Shown: positions 16,200 to 25,054, counted from the first letter of the stretch. The stretch is DNA of 64,000 nucleotides from Pseudomonadota bacterium (GCA_023451375.1 JAEXZS010000066.1:1-64000), one strand, 5' to 3'. Made by a program: numbers and translations. Notes: generated by a model not told the origin, from the letters alone.

Positions 16200-16467
16200 G
16201 GATCGGCGGCGCCCCCGGGACGGATTTCAGAGTCCCGCGCGGAATAAACACGGTCTGAATAGTGTGAATTGTCTGAAATCCGCCGCCTCCTCGCCCGCCG
16301 TCCAGAGGCGAACATCCTACGCGGCTTGGAAGGCGCGGACCCGCGCCGTCACCGTGGCCAGGTTCAGACTCCCACGTCGGAAAAACACAGTCTGATTAGT
16401 GTGAATCGTCTGAAATCCGCCGCCTCCGCACCAGCCGCCTGTGGGCGAGCAGCATACGCCGCTTGGC
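16200..16467. repeat. Diverged tandem repeat, two units with a 137-bp period, upstream of ftsY
   Basis: Two related units lie in the 16134-16556 gap. The best-conserved core, 16226-16290 versus 16363-16427, runs from TTCAG through AAACAC(G/A)GTCTGA, TAGTGTGAAT, GTCTGAAATCC to GCCGCCTCC, with few mismatches over 65 bp. Similarity continues to about 16330 and 16467 (TACGC-GCTTGG) and weakly upstream. In unit 1 CGGATTTCAG (16221-16230) is the exact reverse complement of CTGAAATCCG (16273-16282), so it can fold; in unit 2 this arm has decayed. Apart from this repeat I see nothing gene-like between 16134 and 16556. Confidence 0.8.
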
Positions 16468-16556
16468 AGGCAGGGACGGCAAGTCGATGCGAGAAACCGG
16501 CAAGGCCATGAAATCCTTAGGCTCCTCCAGTGTCAATGCGATGGCGGGCGCCTGAC

Positions 16557-17780
16557 CTATGCCAGCAGGGCCGCGCCTGTGACGCCCGCCGCCAGCAGGA
16601 TCACGGGCGATGCGAGCTTGGCCTTCCAGAGGTAGATCGCCGCCAGAGCCGCCGACAGGATCGCGGCCACGATCCACCGCCGCTCGGCCTCTGCGAGCAG
16701 TCCCCAGGCCAACTGCCCGGCCGTGACGGCGATCAGGCCGACCACGGCGGCGGCCACGCCCTCCAGAAGCGCGTGCAGCCGGACGTTCTCCAGCACCGCC
16801 TCCAGGCGGTCGTAGAAGATCAGCGAGAAGGCGAAGGCCGGCAGGAAGATCCCCGCCGTGATCGCCGCCGCGCCCCAGGGGCCACCCGCGACATAGCCGA
16901 CGAAGGTGGAGAAGATGATCAGCGGCGCCGGCAGCACGCCAGACAGGGCCAGGCCGTCGAGGAACTGGGCGTCGCCCATCCAGCCGCGCCGCACGCTGTC
17001 CTCGCGCAGGAACGGAATGGCCGTATAGGCGCCGCCGAACGTGAGCAGCCCCGCCTTCAGTCCCGTCAGGAAGAGCACCCAGGCCGCGACGTCGCCCGGT
17101 CGGGTCGCCGCGCCCTGGACGAACGCCAGCGGTGCGGCCGCCTCGGCGCCCAGCGCCAGCAAGCCGGCGGCGGCGGCTCCCGTCAGACCCAGGCCGGCCG
17201 CGATCACCCGACGCCCGGAGCGCGCCAGCGCATGGACCGCGCCGCCGAGCGGCAGGACCAGCCAGAAGCTGACGCCCATCAGGGTCGCCGCCGCCGAGCC
17301 CAGCGCGACAGCCCACAGCCAGCCGTCCTGCAGCACGTGCTCGCCGATGCGGTGCACGGCCCGGATGATCAGCGCCACGACGCCAGCCTGCATGCCCAGG
17401 AGGACCGCGCCGACCCAGCTGCGATCGAAGTCGAGGCGGAAGTAGAGCCAGGACAGCGCCATCATCAGCACGAACCCAGGCAGCATGAAGCCGAGCCCCG
17501 CCAACACGCCGCCCAGTCGACCCCGCGCCCGCATGCCCAGGTGCACGCACAGTTCGTGCGCCTCCGGTCCAGGCAGCACCTGCATCACCGCCAGCAGCCG
17601 ATTAAACCGCGCCGAGGACAGCCAGCGCTCCTCGTCCACCAGTTCGCGCCGCAACATGGCAATCTGCGCGACGGGACCTCCGAAGGCGAGCAGGCCGAAC
17701 TTCAGAAAGCGCAGGAACAGGGCCGGAAGGCTCAGGGCCGGCGGTCGGGGCTCGGTGGAGGAAAGCTCGATATCGGCCAT
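16557..17780 (-). CDS. chrA: Chromate transporter ChrA (two-domain form)
   Basis: A 407-residue CHR-family membrane protein. I chose the ATG at 17780 because AAGGAG lies 7 bp upstream; the frame runs further 5' but with no support. The protein has two homologous halves, each starting with a similar block: FLKFGLLAFGGPVAQIAML near residue 30 and GLKAGLLTFGGAYTAIPFLRE in the second half. About ten hydrophobic segments are visible. Family members export chromate by proton exchange; some may carry sulfate-like anions. There is no chrB regulator next to it, and it sits alone between ftsY and a pectate lyase gene. Confidence 0.92.
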   Translation of the reverse strand: MADIELSSTEPRPPALSLPALFLRFLKFGLLAFGGPVAQIAMLRRELVDEERWLSSARFNRLLAVMQVLPGPEAHELCVHLGMRARGRLGGVLAGLGFMLPGFVLMMALSWLYFRLDFDRSWVGAVLLGMQAGVVALIIRAVHRIGEHVLQDGWLWAVALGSAAATLMGVSFWLVLPLGGAVHALARSGRRVIAAGLGLTGAAAAGLLALGAEAAAPLAFVQGAATRPGDVAAWVLFLTGLKAGLLTFGGAYTAIPFLREDSVRRGWMGDAQFLDGLALSGVLPAPLIIFSTFVGYVAGGPWGAAAITAGIFLPAFAFSLIFYDRLEAVLENVRLHALLEGVAAAVVGLIAVTAGQLAWGLLAEAERRWIVAAILSAALAAIYLWKAKLASPVILLAAGVTGAALLA

Positions 17781-18018
17781 GACGTCGCTCCTTGGCCGCG
17801 CGCACGCGGGCGGGAGCGGGACTTGGGCGGACATCCGCCTTGGCCGGGCGCCCGCATCGGCCCGAAGGCGCATTTACCGATGTCTCGGCCCGGTCGTCCA
17901 GCCGCGTGGGCAGCCGATCTGACGGCCTCTGGACGCCTCCCGCCATCACGCCCTTGAGGCGGCGCGAGGGGAGCGGCGAGAAGGCGCAGCCCCTCCGTCG
18001 CCCCGCTCCGCGTCAAGC

Positions 18019-18047
18019 CTCCTCCCCACCGGGCGCCAGGGGAGGAG
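18019..18047 (-). terminator. Hairpin downstream of the pectate lyase gene
   Basis: CTCCTCCCC (18019-18027) pairs with GGGGAGGAG (18039-18047) across an 11-nt GC-rich loop, about 20 bp past the pectate lyase stop on the minus strand. No U-tract is evident. The rest of the 17781-18067 gap shows no gene or obvious site. Confidence 0.5.
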
Positions 18048-18067
18048 AGGCCGGCGTCAGGCTGGTC

Positions 18068-19375
18068 CTAGAGGTTGGCGGCCGACCACTGGGCGTAGGC
18101 GTCGAGCGCCTGCTGGGGGGAGGCGATCCACCAGGAGTAGCCGTTGCGGCGCCCTATGGAGATGCCGTTGACGTCGTCGTGTATCGTTTGGTCCTTGTCG
18201 CCGAAGATCGGCCGGCCGGTGACGATGTCGTAGTTGCGCGACCAGAGGGGGCCGGCGCCCGGCTTGTCGATCAGCTTGCGGCCGTCGTCGGTCATCTCGA
18301 AAGACTTGTCGTAGACGCGGGTCGACTGGAGCCATTCGATCCCGGCGCGGATGGCCGCCTTCATTTCCGGGGTCGGGTTCGGCTCGCCCATCAGGAAGAT
18401 CAGGATGTCGGTGGTCTCGCCGCTGGCGACCGAGCGGGGCTCGTAGTTGCGCGCGCTGGTGGGGACCAGACGCATCGGCTCGACCTGCTGGGGCCAGCCC
18501 ATGACGCGGCCGCCGTAGCGGACCTGGGCGGCCAGGATGACGTCGACGGCCTTCTTCGTCGCCTCGGCCGCGCGGACCTCGAGCTCGGCGGGGACGAAGT
18601 CGAAGCCCTCCTTGCCGTGGGCCACGTCGCGCAGCAGCATGGCGGCCTGGGCCACGGCGTTGTCGTTGAAGGTGATGGAATCGTGGAAGCCGCCTTCCAG
18701 CGGCCAGATCTGGGGCCAGCCGCCGTTCGGATACTGGGCGTTCAGCAGATAGTGCACGCCCTTGATGACGGCGGCGCGCCAGGCGTCGCCCTCTGGACCG
18801 GGCGCGTGGGCGGCGACCTTGGCGAGGAAGCGCATCTCGGACCAGGTCGCGTTGTTGTCCAGCGTGCCGACGAAGGTCCAGAAGCGGTCGGCCGGAGCGT
18901 CGAAGTTGGCCGGATTCTGCTCCATCGTCTCCGCGTCGTTGGAGAAGCGCTGGCCGGGCAGGCGGGCGATCCGGCGGTCCTGGTTCTTGCTCCAGCCTCC
19001 CGCCGGTGTCTGGAAGGTGACGACGGCGTCGGCGACGGCGCGGGCCTCGGGCGTGCCGTACCATTCGGCCGGGCGGTCAAGGGGCATGTTGTGGTCGTTT
19101 CCGCCGACGGCCTGGGGGGGCGGGGGCGGGGTCGCGCCGGGGGGCAATTCGGCGGACAGGGCGGCGCGGTCCGCCTGATGCTGGGCCTGGGACCGGGCCA
19201 GATAATCCGCCCAGGCGCCGCGCTCCATATCCGGCAGGGCGCCGATCCGGTCGATGGTCAGGCCGACGGCGGGCGTGTTGAGACGAAGCACCTCGGCCTG
19301 GGCCGGACCGCTGGTCACGCCGGCGGCGGTCAGGACGGCCAAGGTCAGGGCGGAGGCGAGGAGGGCGTGTCTCAT
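18068..19375 (-). CDS. Exported pectate lyase, polysaccharide lyase family 10
   Basis: A predicted 435-residue secreted lyase. I chose the ATG at 19375 because it begins a clean signal peptide, MRHALLASALTLAVLTAAG, ending near GPAQA. PL10 hallmarks follow: TPAGGWSKNQDRR, a TWSEMRFLAKV segment, LLNAQYPNGGWPQIWPLEGGFHDSITFND spread over roughly the middle third, and RNYEPRSVASGETTDILIFLM, which holds the catalytic-arginine region. It would cleave polygalacturonate by beta-elimination. A LacI-type palindrome lies 46-61 bp upstream, suggesting sugar-responsive control. Confidence 0.9.
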   Translation of the reverse strand: MRHALLASALTLAVLTAAGVTSGPAQAEVLRLNTPAVGLTIDRIGALPDMERGAWADYLARSQAQHQADRAALSAELPPGATPPPPPQAVGGNDHNMPLDRPAEWYGTPEARAVADAVVTFQTPAGGWSKNQDRRIARLPGQRFSNDAETMEQNPANFDAPADRFWTFVGTLDNNATWSEMRFLAKVAAHAPGPEGDAWRAAVIKGVHYLLNAQYPNGGWPQIWPLEGGFHDSITFNDNAVAQAAMLLRDVAHGKEGFDFVPAELEVRAAEATKKAVDVILAAQVRYGGRVMGWPQQVEPMRLVPTSARNYEPRSVASGETTDILIFLMGEPNPTPEMKAAIRAGIEWLQSTRVYDKSFEMTDDGRKLIDKPGAGPLWSRNYDIVTGRPIFGDKDQTIHDDVNGISIGRRNGYSWWIASPQQALDAYAQWSAANL

Positions 19376-19420
19376 GATGCGTTTCCCAAGAAGCGAAGTC
19401 TGGCTTGGCGCCAATCTCAT

Positions 19421-19436
19421 TATGTTGGCTAACATA
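19421..19436 (-). promoter_or_regulatory. LacI/GntR-type operator-like palindrome upstream of the pectate lyase gene
   Basis: TATGTTGGCTAACATA is a 16-bp near-perfect palindrome, with one mismatched pair next to the central GC. The core TGTTRGCYAACA resembles operators of LacI-family sugar regulators described in Caulobacter and other alphaproteobacteria. It sits 46-61 bp upstream of the lyase start and about 125 bp before nadE, a sensible promoter position for the lyase. No regulator gene is adjacent. Confidence 0.6.
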
Positions 19437-19561
19437 CTACATAATGAAACATCACCTGCAAGGCTTCGGAACCGACCGGCGGGCGAGGAATTCTCTCCCT
19501 TCACCATTCCCGACTATATGAGACGAAGACCGGCGCGCGCCGGGTTCAAGCGGACAATCCC

Positions 19562-21619
19562 ATGGCCGACATCCTCCCGTTCCATTCGCCCACCACCCAC
19601 GGCTTCGTCCGCGTGGCCGCCGCGACGCCGGTGGTCCACATCGCCGATCCAAAGGCCAATGCGGAGGCGCACGCGGAGCTGATTCGCCAGGCGGCGGGGG
19701 AGGGCGCGGACCTGGTGGTGTTTCCGGAGCTGTCGCTGTCTGCCTACGCCATCGACGACCTGCACATGCAGGGGGCGCTGCTGGACGAGGTGGAGCGGCA
19801 GATCGCCGTCTTGGCCGAGGCGACGGCCGGGGCGGGCCTGGTCGCCGTGGTGGGCGCCCCGCTGAGGAGCGCGGACCGGCTGTACAACTGCGGCGTCGTG
19901 CTGGGGAACGGCGGGGTGCTGGGCGTCGTGCCCAAAACCTATCTGCCCAACTATCGCGAATACTACGAGAAGCGCTGGTTCGCGCCGGCGATCGAACTGA
20001 ACCCCGGCGAACGGGCGGTGCGGCTGGCGGGCGAGGAGGTTCGCTTCGGGACCGACCTGCTGTTCGAGGCGGAGAACCGGCCGGGCTTCGTCTTCGGCGT
20101 GGAGATCTGCGAGGATTATTGGGCGCCGCTGCCGCCCTCGACGCGTCAGGCCATGGCCGGGGCGCGAATCCTGCTGAACCTGTCGGCCTCCAACATCGTC
20201 ATCGGCAAGTCGGACGACCGGGCCCTGCTGTGCGCCAGCCAGTCGGCCCGCGCGATGGCGGCCTATGTCTTCACCGCGTCGGGCTGGGGCGAGAGCACCA
20301 CGGACCTGGCCTGGGACGGCCAGGCGACGATCTTCGAACTGGGATCGAAGCTGGCCGAGGGGCCGCGCTTCGAGATGGAGAGCCACCTGACGATCGCCGA
20401 CGTGGATGTCGACCGAATCGGACTGGAGCGGCTGCGCACCGGCACCTTCGCCGACTGCGCTCGCATCGAGGTCGACCCGCACGCCTACGACTTCGTGCCC
20501 TTCGCGGCGAGGGAGGCGGGGGCGGCAGGGCCGCTGCGCCGCGCCGTCGACCGCTTTCCCTTCGTGCCCGACGACGCCGCGCGGCTGGACCAGGACTGCT
20601 ACGAGGCGTTCAACATCCAGGTGCAGGGGCTGATGCGCCGGATGAAGGCCACGAACGGCGAGCGGATCGTCATCGGCGTGTCGGGCGGGCTGGATTCGAC
20701 GCAGGCCCTGCTGGTCGCCTGCCGCGCCTTCGACCGGCTGGGCCTGCCGAGAAGCAACATCCTGGGCTTCACCATGCCGGGGTTCGCGACCTCGGAGGGG
20801 ACCAAGTCGAACGCCTGGGCGCTGATGAACGCGCTGGGGATCAGCGGGGCCGAGATCGACATCCGACCGGCGGCGAAGGCCATGCTGGAAGGGATCGGCC
20901 ATCCCTTCGGACGCGGCGAGGCCGTCTATGACATCACCTTCGAGAACGTGCAGGCGGGGCTGAGGACCGACTATCTGTTCCGGTTGGCCAATCAGAACCG
21001 GGCGTTCGTCCTGGGTACCGGGGACCTGTCGGAGCTGGCGCTGGGGTGGGCGACCTATGGCGTGGGCGACCACATGAGCCACTACAACGTCAACGGCGGG
21101 GTGGCGAAGACGCTGATCCGGCACCTGATCCGCTGGGTGGCCGACAAGGAACTGCTCGGCGCCGAGGCGTCGCCGACGCTGTACGGCGTGCTGGACACGG
21201 AAATCTCGCCCGAACTGGTGCCCGCCGGAGAGGACGGCAAGATACAGTCGACCGAAAGCGCGGTCGGCCCCTATGCGCTGAACGACTTCTTTCTGTTCTA
21301 CATCAGCCGGTTCGGACTGAAACCGTCCAAGGTGGCTTACCTGGCCGAACAGGCGTGGAGCGACGCGGCGCGGGGCGCCTGGCCCGCCGGGACGCCGGAC
21401 GAGGAGAAGATCACCTTCGAGCTGCCGATCATCAAGGCGTGGCTGAGGAAGTTCCTGGTGCGCTTTTTCCAGACGGCGCAGTTCAAGCGCTCGGCCCTGC
21501 CGAACGGGCCGAAGGTGGTCACCGGCGGGTCGCTGTCGCCGCGCGGCGACTGGCGGGCGCCGTCGGACGGCACGGCGCGGGTGTGGCTGGACGAGCTGGA
21601 GGCGAACGTTCCGGAGTGA
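19562..21619 (+). CDS. nadE: Glutamine-dependent NAD+ synthetase
   Basis: A 685-residue two-domain enzyme that makes NAD+ from deamido-NAD+, ATP and glutamine. The N-terminal nitrilase-type glutaminase has the triad Glu in FPELSLSAYAIDD, Lys in VPKTYLPNYREYYEKRWF, and Cys in GVEICEDYW near residue 183. The synthetase domain follows, with the ATP pyrophosphatase loop GVSGGLDSTQ near 376 and GTGDLSELALGWATYG near 485. It is the long form shared with Mycobacterium and many alphaproteobacteria. It converges with the helicase gene, with 6 bp between stops. Confidence 0.97.
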   Translation: MADILPFHSPTTHGFVRVAAATPVVHIADPKANAEAHAELIRQAAGEGADLVVFPELSLSAYAIDDLHMQGALLDEVERQIAVLAEATAGAGLVAVVGAPLRSADRLYNCGVVLGNGGVLGVVPKTYLPNYREYYEKRWFAPAIELNPGERAVRLAGEEVRFGTDLLFEAENRPGFVFGVEICEDYWAPLPPSTRQAMAGARILLNLSASNIVIGKSDDRALLCASQSARAMAAYVFTASGWGESTTDLAWDGQATIFELGSKLAEGPRFEMESHLTIADVDVDRIGLERLRTGTFADCARIEVDPHAYDFVPFAAREAGAAGPLRRAVDRFPFVPDDAARLDQDCYEAFNIQVQGLMRRMKATNGERIVIGVSGGLDSTQALLVACRAFDRLGLPRSNILGFTMPGFATSEGTKSNAWALMNALGISGAEIDIRPAAKAMLEGIGHPFGRGEAVYDITFENVQAGLRTDYLFRLANQNRAFVLGTGDLSELALGWATYGVGDHMSHYNVNGGVAKTLIRHLIRWVADKELLGAEASPTLYGVLDTEISPELVPAGEDGKIQSTESAVGPYALNDFFLFYISRFGLKPSKVAYLAEQAWSDAARGAWPAGTPDEEKITFELPIIKAWLRKFLVRFFQTAQFKRSALPNGPKVVTGGSLSPRGDWRAPSDGTARVWLDELEANVPE

Positions 21620-21625
21620 AGCGGC

Positions 21626-23962
21626 TCATGCCTTCTCCACGAAGCTGTCGATGACCTTCTTCTCGCCGGCCTTGTCGAAGGCGACGACCAGCTTGTTGCC
21701 CTCGACGGAGCGGACATGGCCGTAGCCGAACTTCTGGTGGAAGACGCGGGCGCCGCGTGACCAGCCGGCGCCGGACTTGGGATCGGCGGTGGCGATCAGG
21801 CGGCCGTCGCCCTCGATGACGGCGTGGCGGGCCTGGACCGAGCGGGGGGTCTGGGTTGCGGTGAAGCTCTGCGCGCGCTTCCAGCCCGGCGAGGAATAGC
21901 CGCCCGAGAAGGCGGGCGTCTCGTCCCAGCGGCTCTTGGCCTCCTTCATGCCTTGCGAGGCGCCGTAGTAGCCGGTGTCGGACTGGGCCTCGACGTGATC
22001 GATGGGCAGTTCGTCGACGAATCGGCTGGGCAGCTGCGAGGTCCAGCGGCCATAGACCAGGCGATTTGCGGCGAAGGAGATGCGGGCGTCCTGCTTGGCG
22101 CGGGTGACGCCGACGTAGGCCAGGCGGCGTTCCTCCTCCAGGCCCTTCTCGCCCTTCTCGTCGATGCTGCGCTGGCTGGGGAAGACGCCTTCCTCCCAGC
22201 CTGGCAGGAAGACCAGCGGGAACTCCAGCCCCTTGGCGCCGTGCAGGGTCATGATCTGGACCGCCCCGTCGCCGTTGGGATCGTCGCCCGCGCCGCGATC
22301 AAGGTCCATCACCAGGGCGACGTGCTCCAGATAGGCCTGGAGGGTGTCGAACTGCTGCATCGACTGGACCAGCTCCTTCAGGTTCTCCAGCCGCGTCGCG
22401 CCGCTGGCCCGGTCGGCCTTCTGCATATCGGTGTAGCCGCTCTCCTCCAGCACCGTCTCCATGACCTGCCAGTGGGGCGTGGAGGCCGCCAGGTCGCGCC
22501 AGCGGTCCAGGTCTCGCACGAAGTTGGCCAGGGCGGTGCGGGTGCGCGCCTGAAGCTCGTCGGTGTTGATCAGGCCGCGCACGGCGGTCAGGGCCGACAG
22601 GTCGTGCTGGCGGGCCAGGTGCAGGATCTTCTGCACCGAGGTGTCGCCGATGCCGCGCTTGGGCACGTTGACGATCCGCTCGAAGGCCAGGTCGTCGTCC
22701 TCGGACAGGATCAGGCGCAGATAGGCGTGGGCGTCGCGGATCTCGGCCCGCTCGAAGAAGCGCGGGCCGCCGATGACGGCGTAGGGGATGGCCAGCATGA
22801 CGAACCGCTCTTCGAACGCCCGCATCTGGAAGGAGGCGCGGACCAGCACGGCCATGTCGCTGTATTTCACGCCCTGCCGGCGGGCGGTCTCGACCTCGTC
22901 GGCGATCAGCCGGGCCTCGGCCTCGCCGTCCCAGACGCCGCGCACGCGGACCTTGTCGCCGCCGTCGTCCTGGGTCCACAGGGTCTTGCCCAGGCGGTCG
23001 CGATTGGCGGCGATCAGGCCGGACGCCGCGCCGAGAATATGCTTCGTGGACCGATAGTTACGTTCAAGTCTTACAATCTTGGCACCGGGAAAATCGCGCT
23101 CGAACCGCAGGATGTTGTCCACCTCGGCCCCGCGCCAGCCGTAGATGGACTGGTCGTCGTCGCCGACGCAGCAGACGTTGCCGGTCGAGGCGGTCAGCAG
23201 GCGCAGCCACAGGTATTGGGCGACGTTGGTGTCCTGGTACTCATCGACCAGGATGTAGCGGAAGCGTCGGCGATATTCCTCCGCCAGGTCCGCATGTTGC
23301 GACAGGATGGTGATGTTGTGCAGCAGAAGGTCGCCGAAGTCGCAGGCGTTCAGGGTGCGCAGACGGACCTGATAGGCGGCGTACAGCGTCTGGCCCTTGC
23401 CGTTGGCGAAGTCCTCGCCCGGCGGGAGCTTGTCGGGCGTCCAGCCGCGGTTCTTCCAGTGGTCGATCAGGCCGGCCAGAGACTTGGGCGTGAACCGCTT
23501 GGTGTCGATGTTCGCCGCCTCCAGCAACTGCTTCAGCAGCCGCTCCTGGTCGTCGGTGTCCAGGATGGTGAAGGTGGACTTCAGTCCGACCAGTTCGGCG
23601 TGGCGACGCAAGATCTGGGCGGCGATGGAGTGGAAGGTGCCCAGCCAGCGCAGGCCCTCGGCCGACGGGCCGATCAGATGGGTGATCCGCTCGCGCATTT
23701 CGCGCGCCGCCTTGTTGGTGAAGGTGACGGCCAGCAGCTCCCACGGGCGAGCGCGGCCCGTGGCCAGGATGTGCGCCAGGCGGGTGGTCAGGACGCGGGT
23801 CTTGCCCGTGCCGGCGCCGGCCAGGACCAGGACGGGGCCTTCGGTCGTCTCCACCGCCTCGCGCTGTTCGGGATTCAGGCCGGCCAGGTAGTCGCGCGCT
23901 TCGCCCTCGGGCGGGCGGGCGCGGGCCAGGTCGGAGATGCGCGGGGCGGGCAGGTCGGTCAC
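21626..23962 (-). CDS. uvrD: ATP-dependent DNA helicase, UvrD/PcrA type
   Basis: A 778-residue superfamily 1A helicase. Motifs in order: LNPEQREAV Q-motif (about residue 29), Walker A GAGTGKT at 49-55, TFTNKAAREM, VDEYQDTN, GDDDQSIYGWRGA, LERNYRST, then IMTLHGAKGLEFPLVF and RRLAYVGVTRAK. The C-terminal FGYGHVRSVEGNKLVVAFD segment is the Tudor-like RNA-polymerase-contact domain of PcrA/UvrD. It acts in nucleotide excision and mismatch repair and in clearing replication-transcription conflicts. Nothing unusual is seen in the conserved motifs. Confidence 0.96.
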   Translation of the reverse strand: MTDLPAPRISDLARARPPEGEARDYLAGLNPEQREAVETTEGPVLVLAGAGTGKTRVLTTRLAHILATGRARPWELLAVTFTNKAAREMRERITHLIGPSAEGLRWLGTFHSIAAQILRRHAELVGLKSTFTILDTDDQERLLKQLLEAANIDTKRFTPKSLAGLIDHWKNRGWTPDKLPPGEDFANGKGQTLYAAYQVRLRTLNACDFGDLLLHNITILSQHADLAEEYRRRFRYILVDEYQDTNVAQYLWLRLLTASTGNVCCVGDDDQSIYGWRGAEVDNILRFERDFPGAKIVRLERNYRSTKHILGAASGLIAANRDRLGKTLWTQDDGGDKVRVRGVWDGEAEARLIADEVETARRQGVKYSDMAVLVRASFQMRAFEERFVMLAIPYAVIGGPRFFERAEIRDAHAYLRLILSEDDDLAFERIVNVPKRGIGDTSVQKILHLARQHDLSALTAVRGLINTDELQARTRTALANFVRDLDRWRDLAASTPHWQVMETVLEESGYTDMQKADRASGATRLENLKELVQSMQQFDTLQAYLEHVALVMDLDRGAGDDPNGDGAVQIMTLHGAKGLEFPLVFLPGWEEGVFPSQRSIDEKGEKGLEEERRLAYVGVTRAKQDARISFAANRLVYGRWTSQLPSRFVDELPIDHVEAQSDTGYYGASQGMKEAKSRWDETPAFSGGYSSPGWKRAQSFTATQTPRSVQARHAVIEGDGRLIATADPKSGAGWSRGARVFHQKFGYGHVRSVEGNKLVVAFDKAGEKKVIDSFVEKA

Positions 23963-24050
23963 GATGGGGAATACACTCGAACGGTCGGATTCGACCGGAA
24001 CATAAGGGGCACAGGCGGCGATGTCAGGACCGCGTGGGAAATCCGTCCGC

Positions 24051-24076
24051 GGAACCCTGCCTTTCGGGCGGCCGTT
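24051..24076 (+). promoter_or_regulatory. EcfG-type general-stress promoter, GGAAC-N17-CGTT
   Basis: GGAAC at 24051-24055 and CGTT at 24073-24076 are 17 bp apart, which fits the consensus for the alphaproteobacterial general stress sigma factor EcfG (SigT in Caulobacter). The -10-like element ends 29 bp before the ATG of the small membrane protein at 24106, leaving room for a short leader with GAAGGAGG. This match is by eye. Confidence 0.7.
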
Positions 24077-24105
24077 CCATCGGGAAATGAAGGAAGGAGG
24101 CCGTC

Positions 24106-24333
24106 ATGGCCGAGCGATCCCGTCATTCCGTCGGCTGGGTGGTGTTGGCGGCCGTCGTCGCCATCGTTGTCGCGATCGCCTTGTGGCTGCTGTTCGCGGG
24201 GCGGGCGGCCACGCCGACAGCCGAGGCCGATCTGGACCTGCCGCGCCCGACCGTCCCTGACGCGCCGACGCTGCCCCCCGTTGAGCCGCCCAGCGTGCCG
24301 TCGCCCAGCCCGCCGCCCGCCCCGGTGGGATAG
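24106..24333 (+). CDS. Small single-pass membrane protein with a proline-rich tail
   Basis: A 75-residue protein with an excellent GAAGGAGG site 7 bp before the ATG. After a short basic N-terminus, residues 10-31 (VGWVVLAAVVAIVVAIALWLLF) form one transmembrane helix. The rest, from about residue 33, is an acidic then proline-rich tail (PRPTVPDAPTLPPVEPPSVP) without cysteines, likely in the periplasm. No family is recognised. It lies directly behind a GGAAC-N17-CGTT promoter, so it is probably a general-stress gene. Its stop is 1 bp from the stop of the convergent SIMPL gene. Confidence 0.8.
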   Translation: MAERSRHSVGWVVLAAVVAIVVAIALWLLFAGRAATPTAEADLDLPRPTVPDAPTLPPVEPPSVPSPSPPPAPVG

Positions 24334-24334
24334 G

Positions 24335-25054
24335 CTATTTCAGGCTGTAGGTGATGGTCGTCACCACGCGCAGCTTCTTGTTGACCGACGACGCCTCCTC
24401 GAAGCCGTCGCCGTCGCGCGGCAGGATCTCGAACGAACCCTGGGTCGCCTGTCGGATCGGGCCGAGCGGCGTGCCGGAATCCTTGGCGAACTGCTCGGCG
24501 CCCTTGCGCGCGGCGGCCGTGGCCTCGGCGATCATCTGGGGACGGACGTCGTTCAGCCGGGTGAAGACGTAGGAGGGGCCGCGGAAGTCCTGCAGCACAA
24601 CGCCCTGGCGGACCAGATCGTTGAGGGTCCGCGTCGTCGCCTCGACCCGCGCCACGTCGTTTGTCCGCACGACCACGGTCTGCGCCAGGATGAAGCGGGG
24701 GCCGCCGGTCTGGGACGCGTATTCCCGCGACAGGGTGTCGGCCACCTCCAGCCGGCCCAGATCGACCGCGTCGGCGGGATAGCCCTGCGCCGTCAGAAAC
24801 TGGCGCACCCGGCCCAGATCGCCGTCGATGCGCGACTGGACCTCTGACAGCACATCGCCGGAGGCGGTGAAGCGCAGCGGCAGGACCGCGAGGTCCGCCT
24901 TGACGTCGCGCTCGGACAGGCCGCGCACGGTGACGGTGCGGTCGCCGGCGCGGGCGTGGATCACGCCCTGTCCGACCAGGGCGCCGCCGCCAATGACGCC
25001 GAGGGCCAGAAGGCCGCCGAAGACGGCGGCGGGAAGCAGGTGGTTGTCGGCCAT
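24335..25054 (-). CDS. SIMPL-domain (DUF541) exported protein
   Basis: A 239-residue protein. The ATG at 25054 is supported by GGAG 8 bp upstream and by the hydrophobic N-terminus that follows (LLPAAVFGGLLALGVIGGGALVG), which is a signal anchor. The SIMPL domain starts at about residue 38 with the typical DRTVTVRGLSERDVKADLAVLPL and includes the FILAQTVVVRTNDVARVEA stretch. Family members form oligomeric periplasmic or outer-membrane-associated assemblies (BP26, YggE) linked to oxidative-stress tolerance; the function here is inferred from family only. It is about 46 bp downstream of the TrmH-like gene and probably co-transcribed. Confidence 0.88.
   Translation of the reverse strand: MADNHLLPAAVFGGLLALGVIGGGALVGQGVIHARAGDRTVTVRGLSERDVKADLAVLPLRFTASGDVLSEVQSRIDGDLGRVRQFLTAQGYPADAVDLGRLEVADTLSREYASQTGGPRFILAQTVVVRTNDVARVEATTRTLNDLVRQGVVLQDFRGPSYVFTRLNDVRPQMIAEATAAARKGAEQFAKDSGTPLGPIRQATQGSFEILPRDGDGFEEASSVNKKLRVVTTITYSLK

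Noticed and set aside
16134..16556. A decayed coding gene upstream of ftsY
   Set aside because: Both repeat units give similar short Arg-rich minus-strand peptides, but this follows from the DNA repeat; frames are interrupted and no family is recognisable.
12464..19375. A polysaccharide utilisation locus built from the mannanase-like and pectate lyase genes
   Set aside because: They are 4-5 kb apart with housekeeping genes between them, act on different polymers, and no TonB receptor or sugar transporter is present.
21824..24847. About 1,000-codon open frame on the plus strand opposite the helicase gene
   Set aside because: Same cause. Opposite strand is a full UvrD/PcrA with every motif in order, and the plus-strand product has no recognisable domain.
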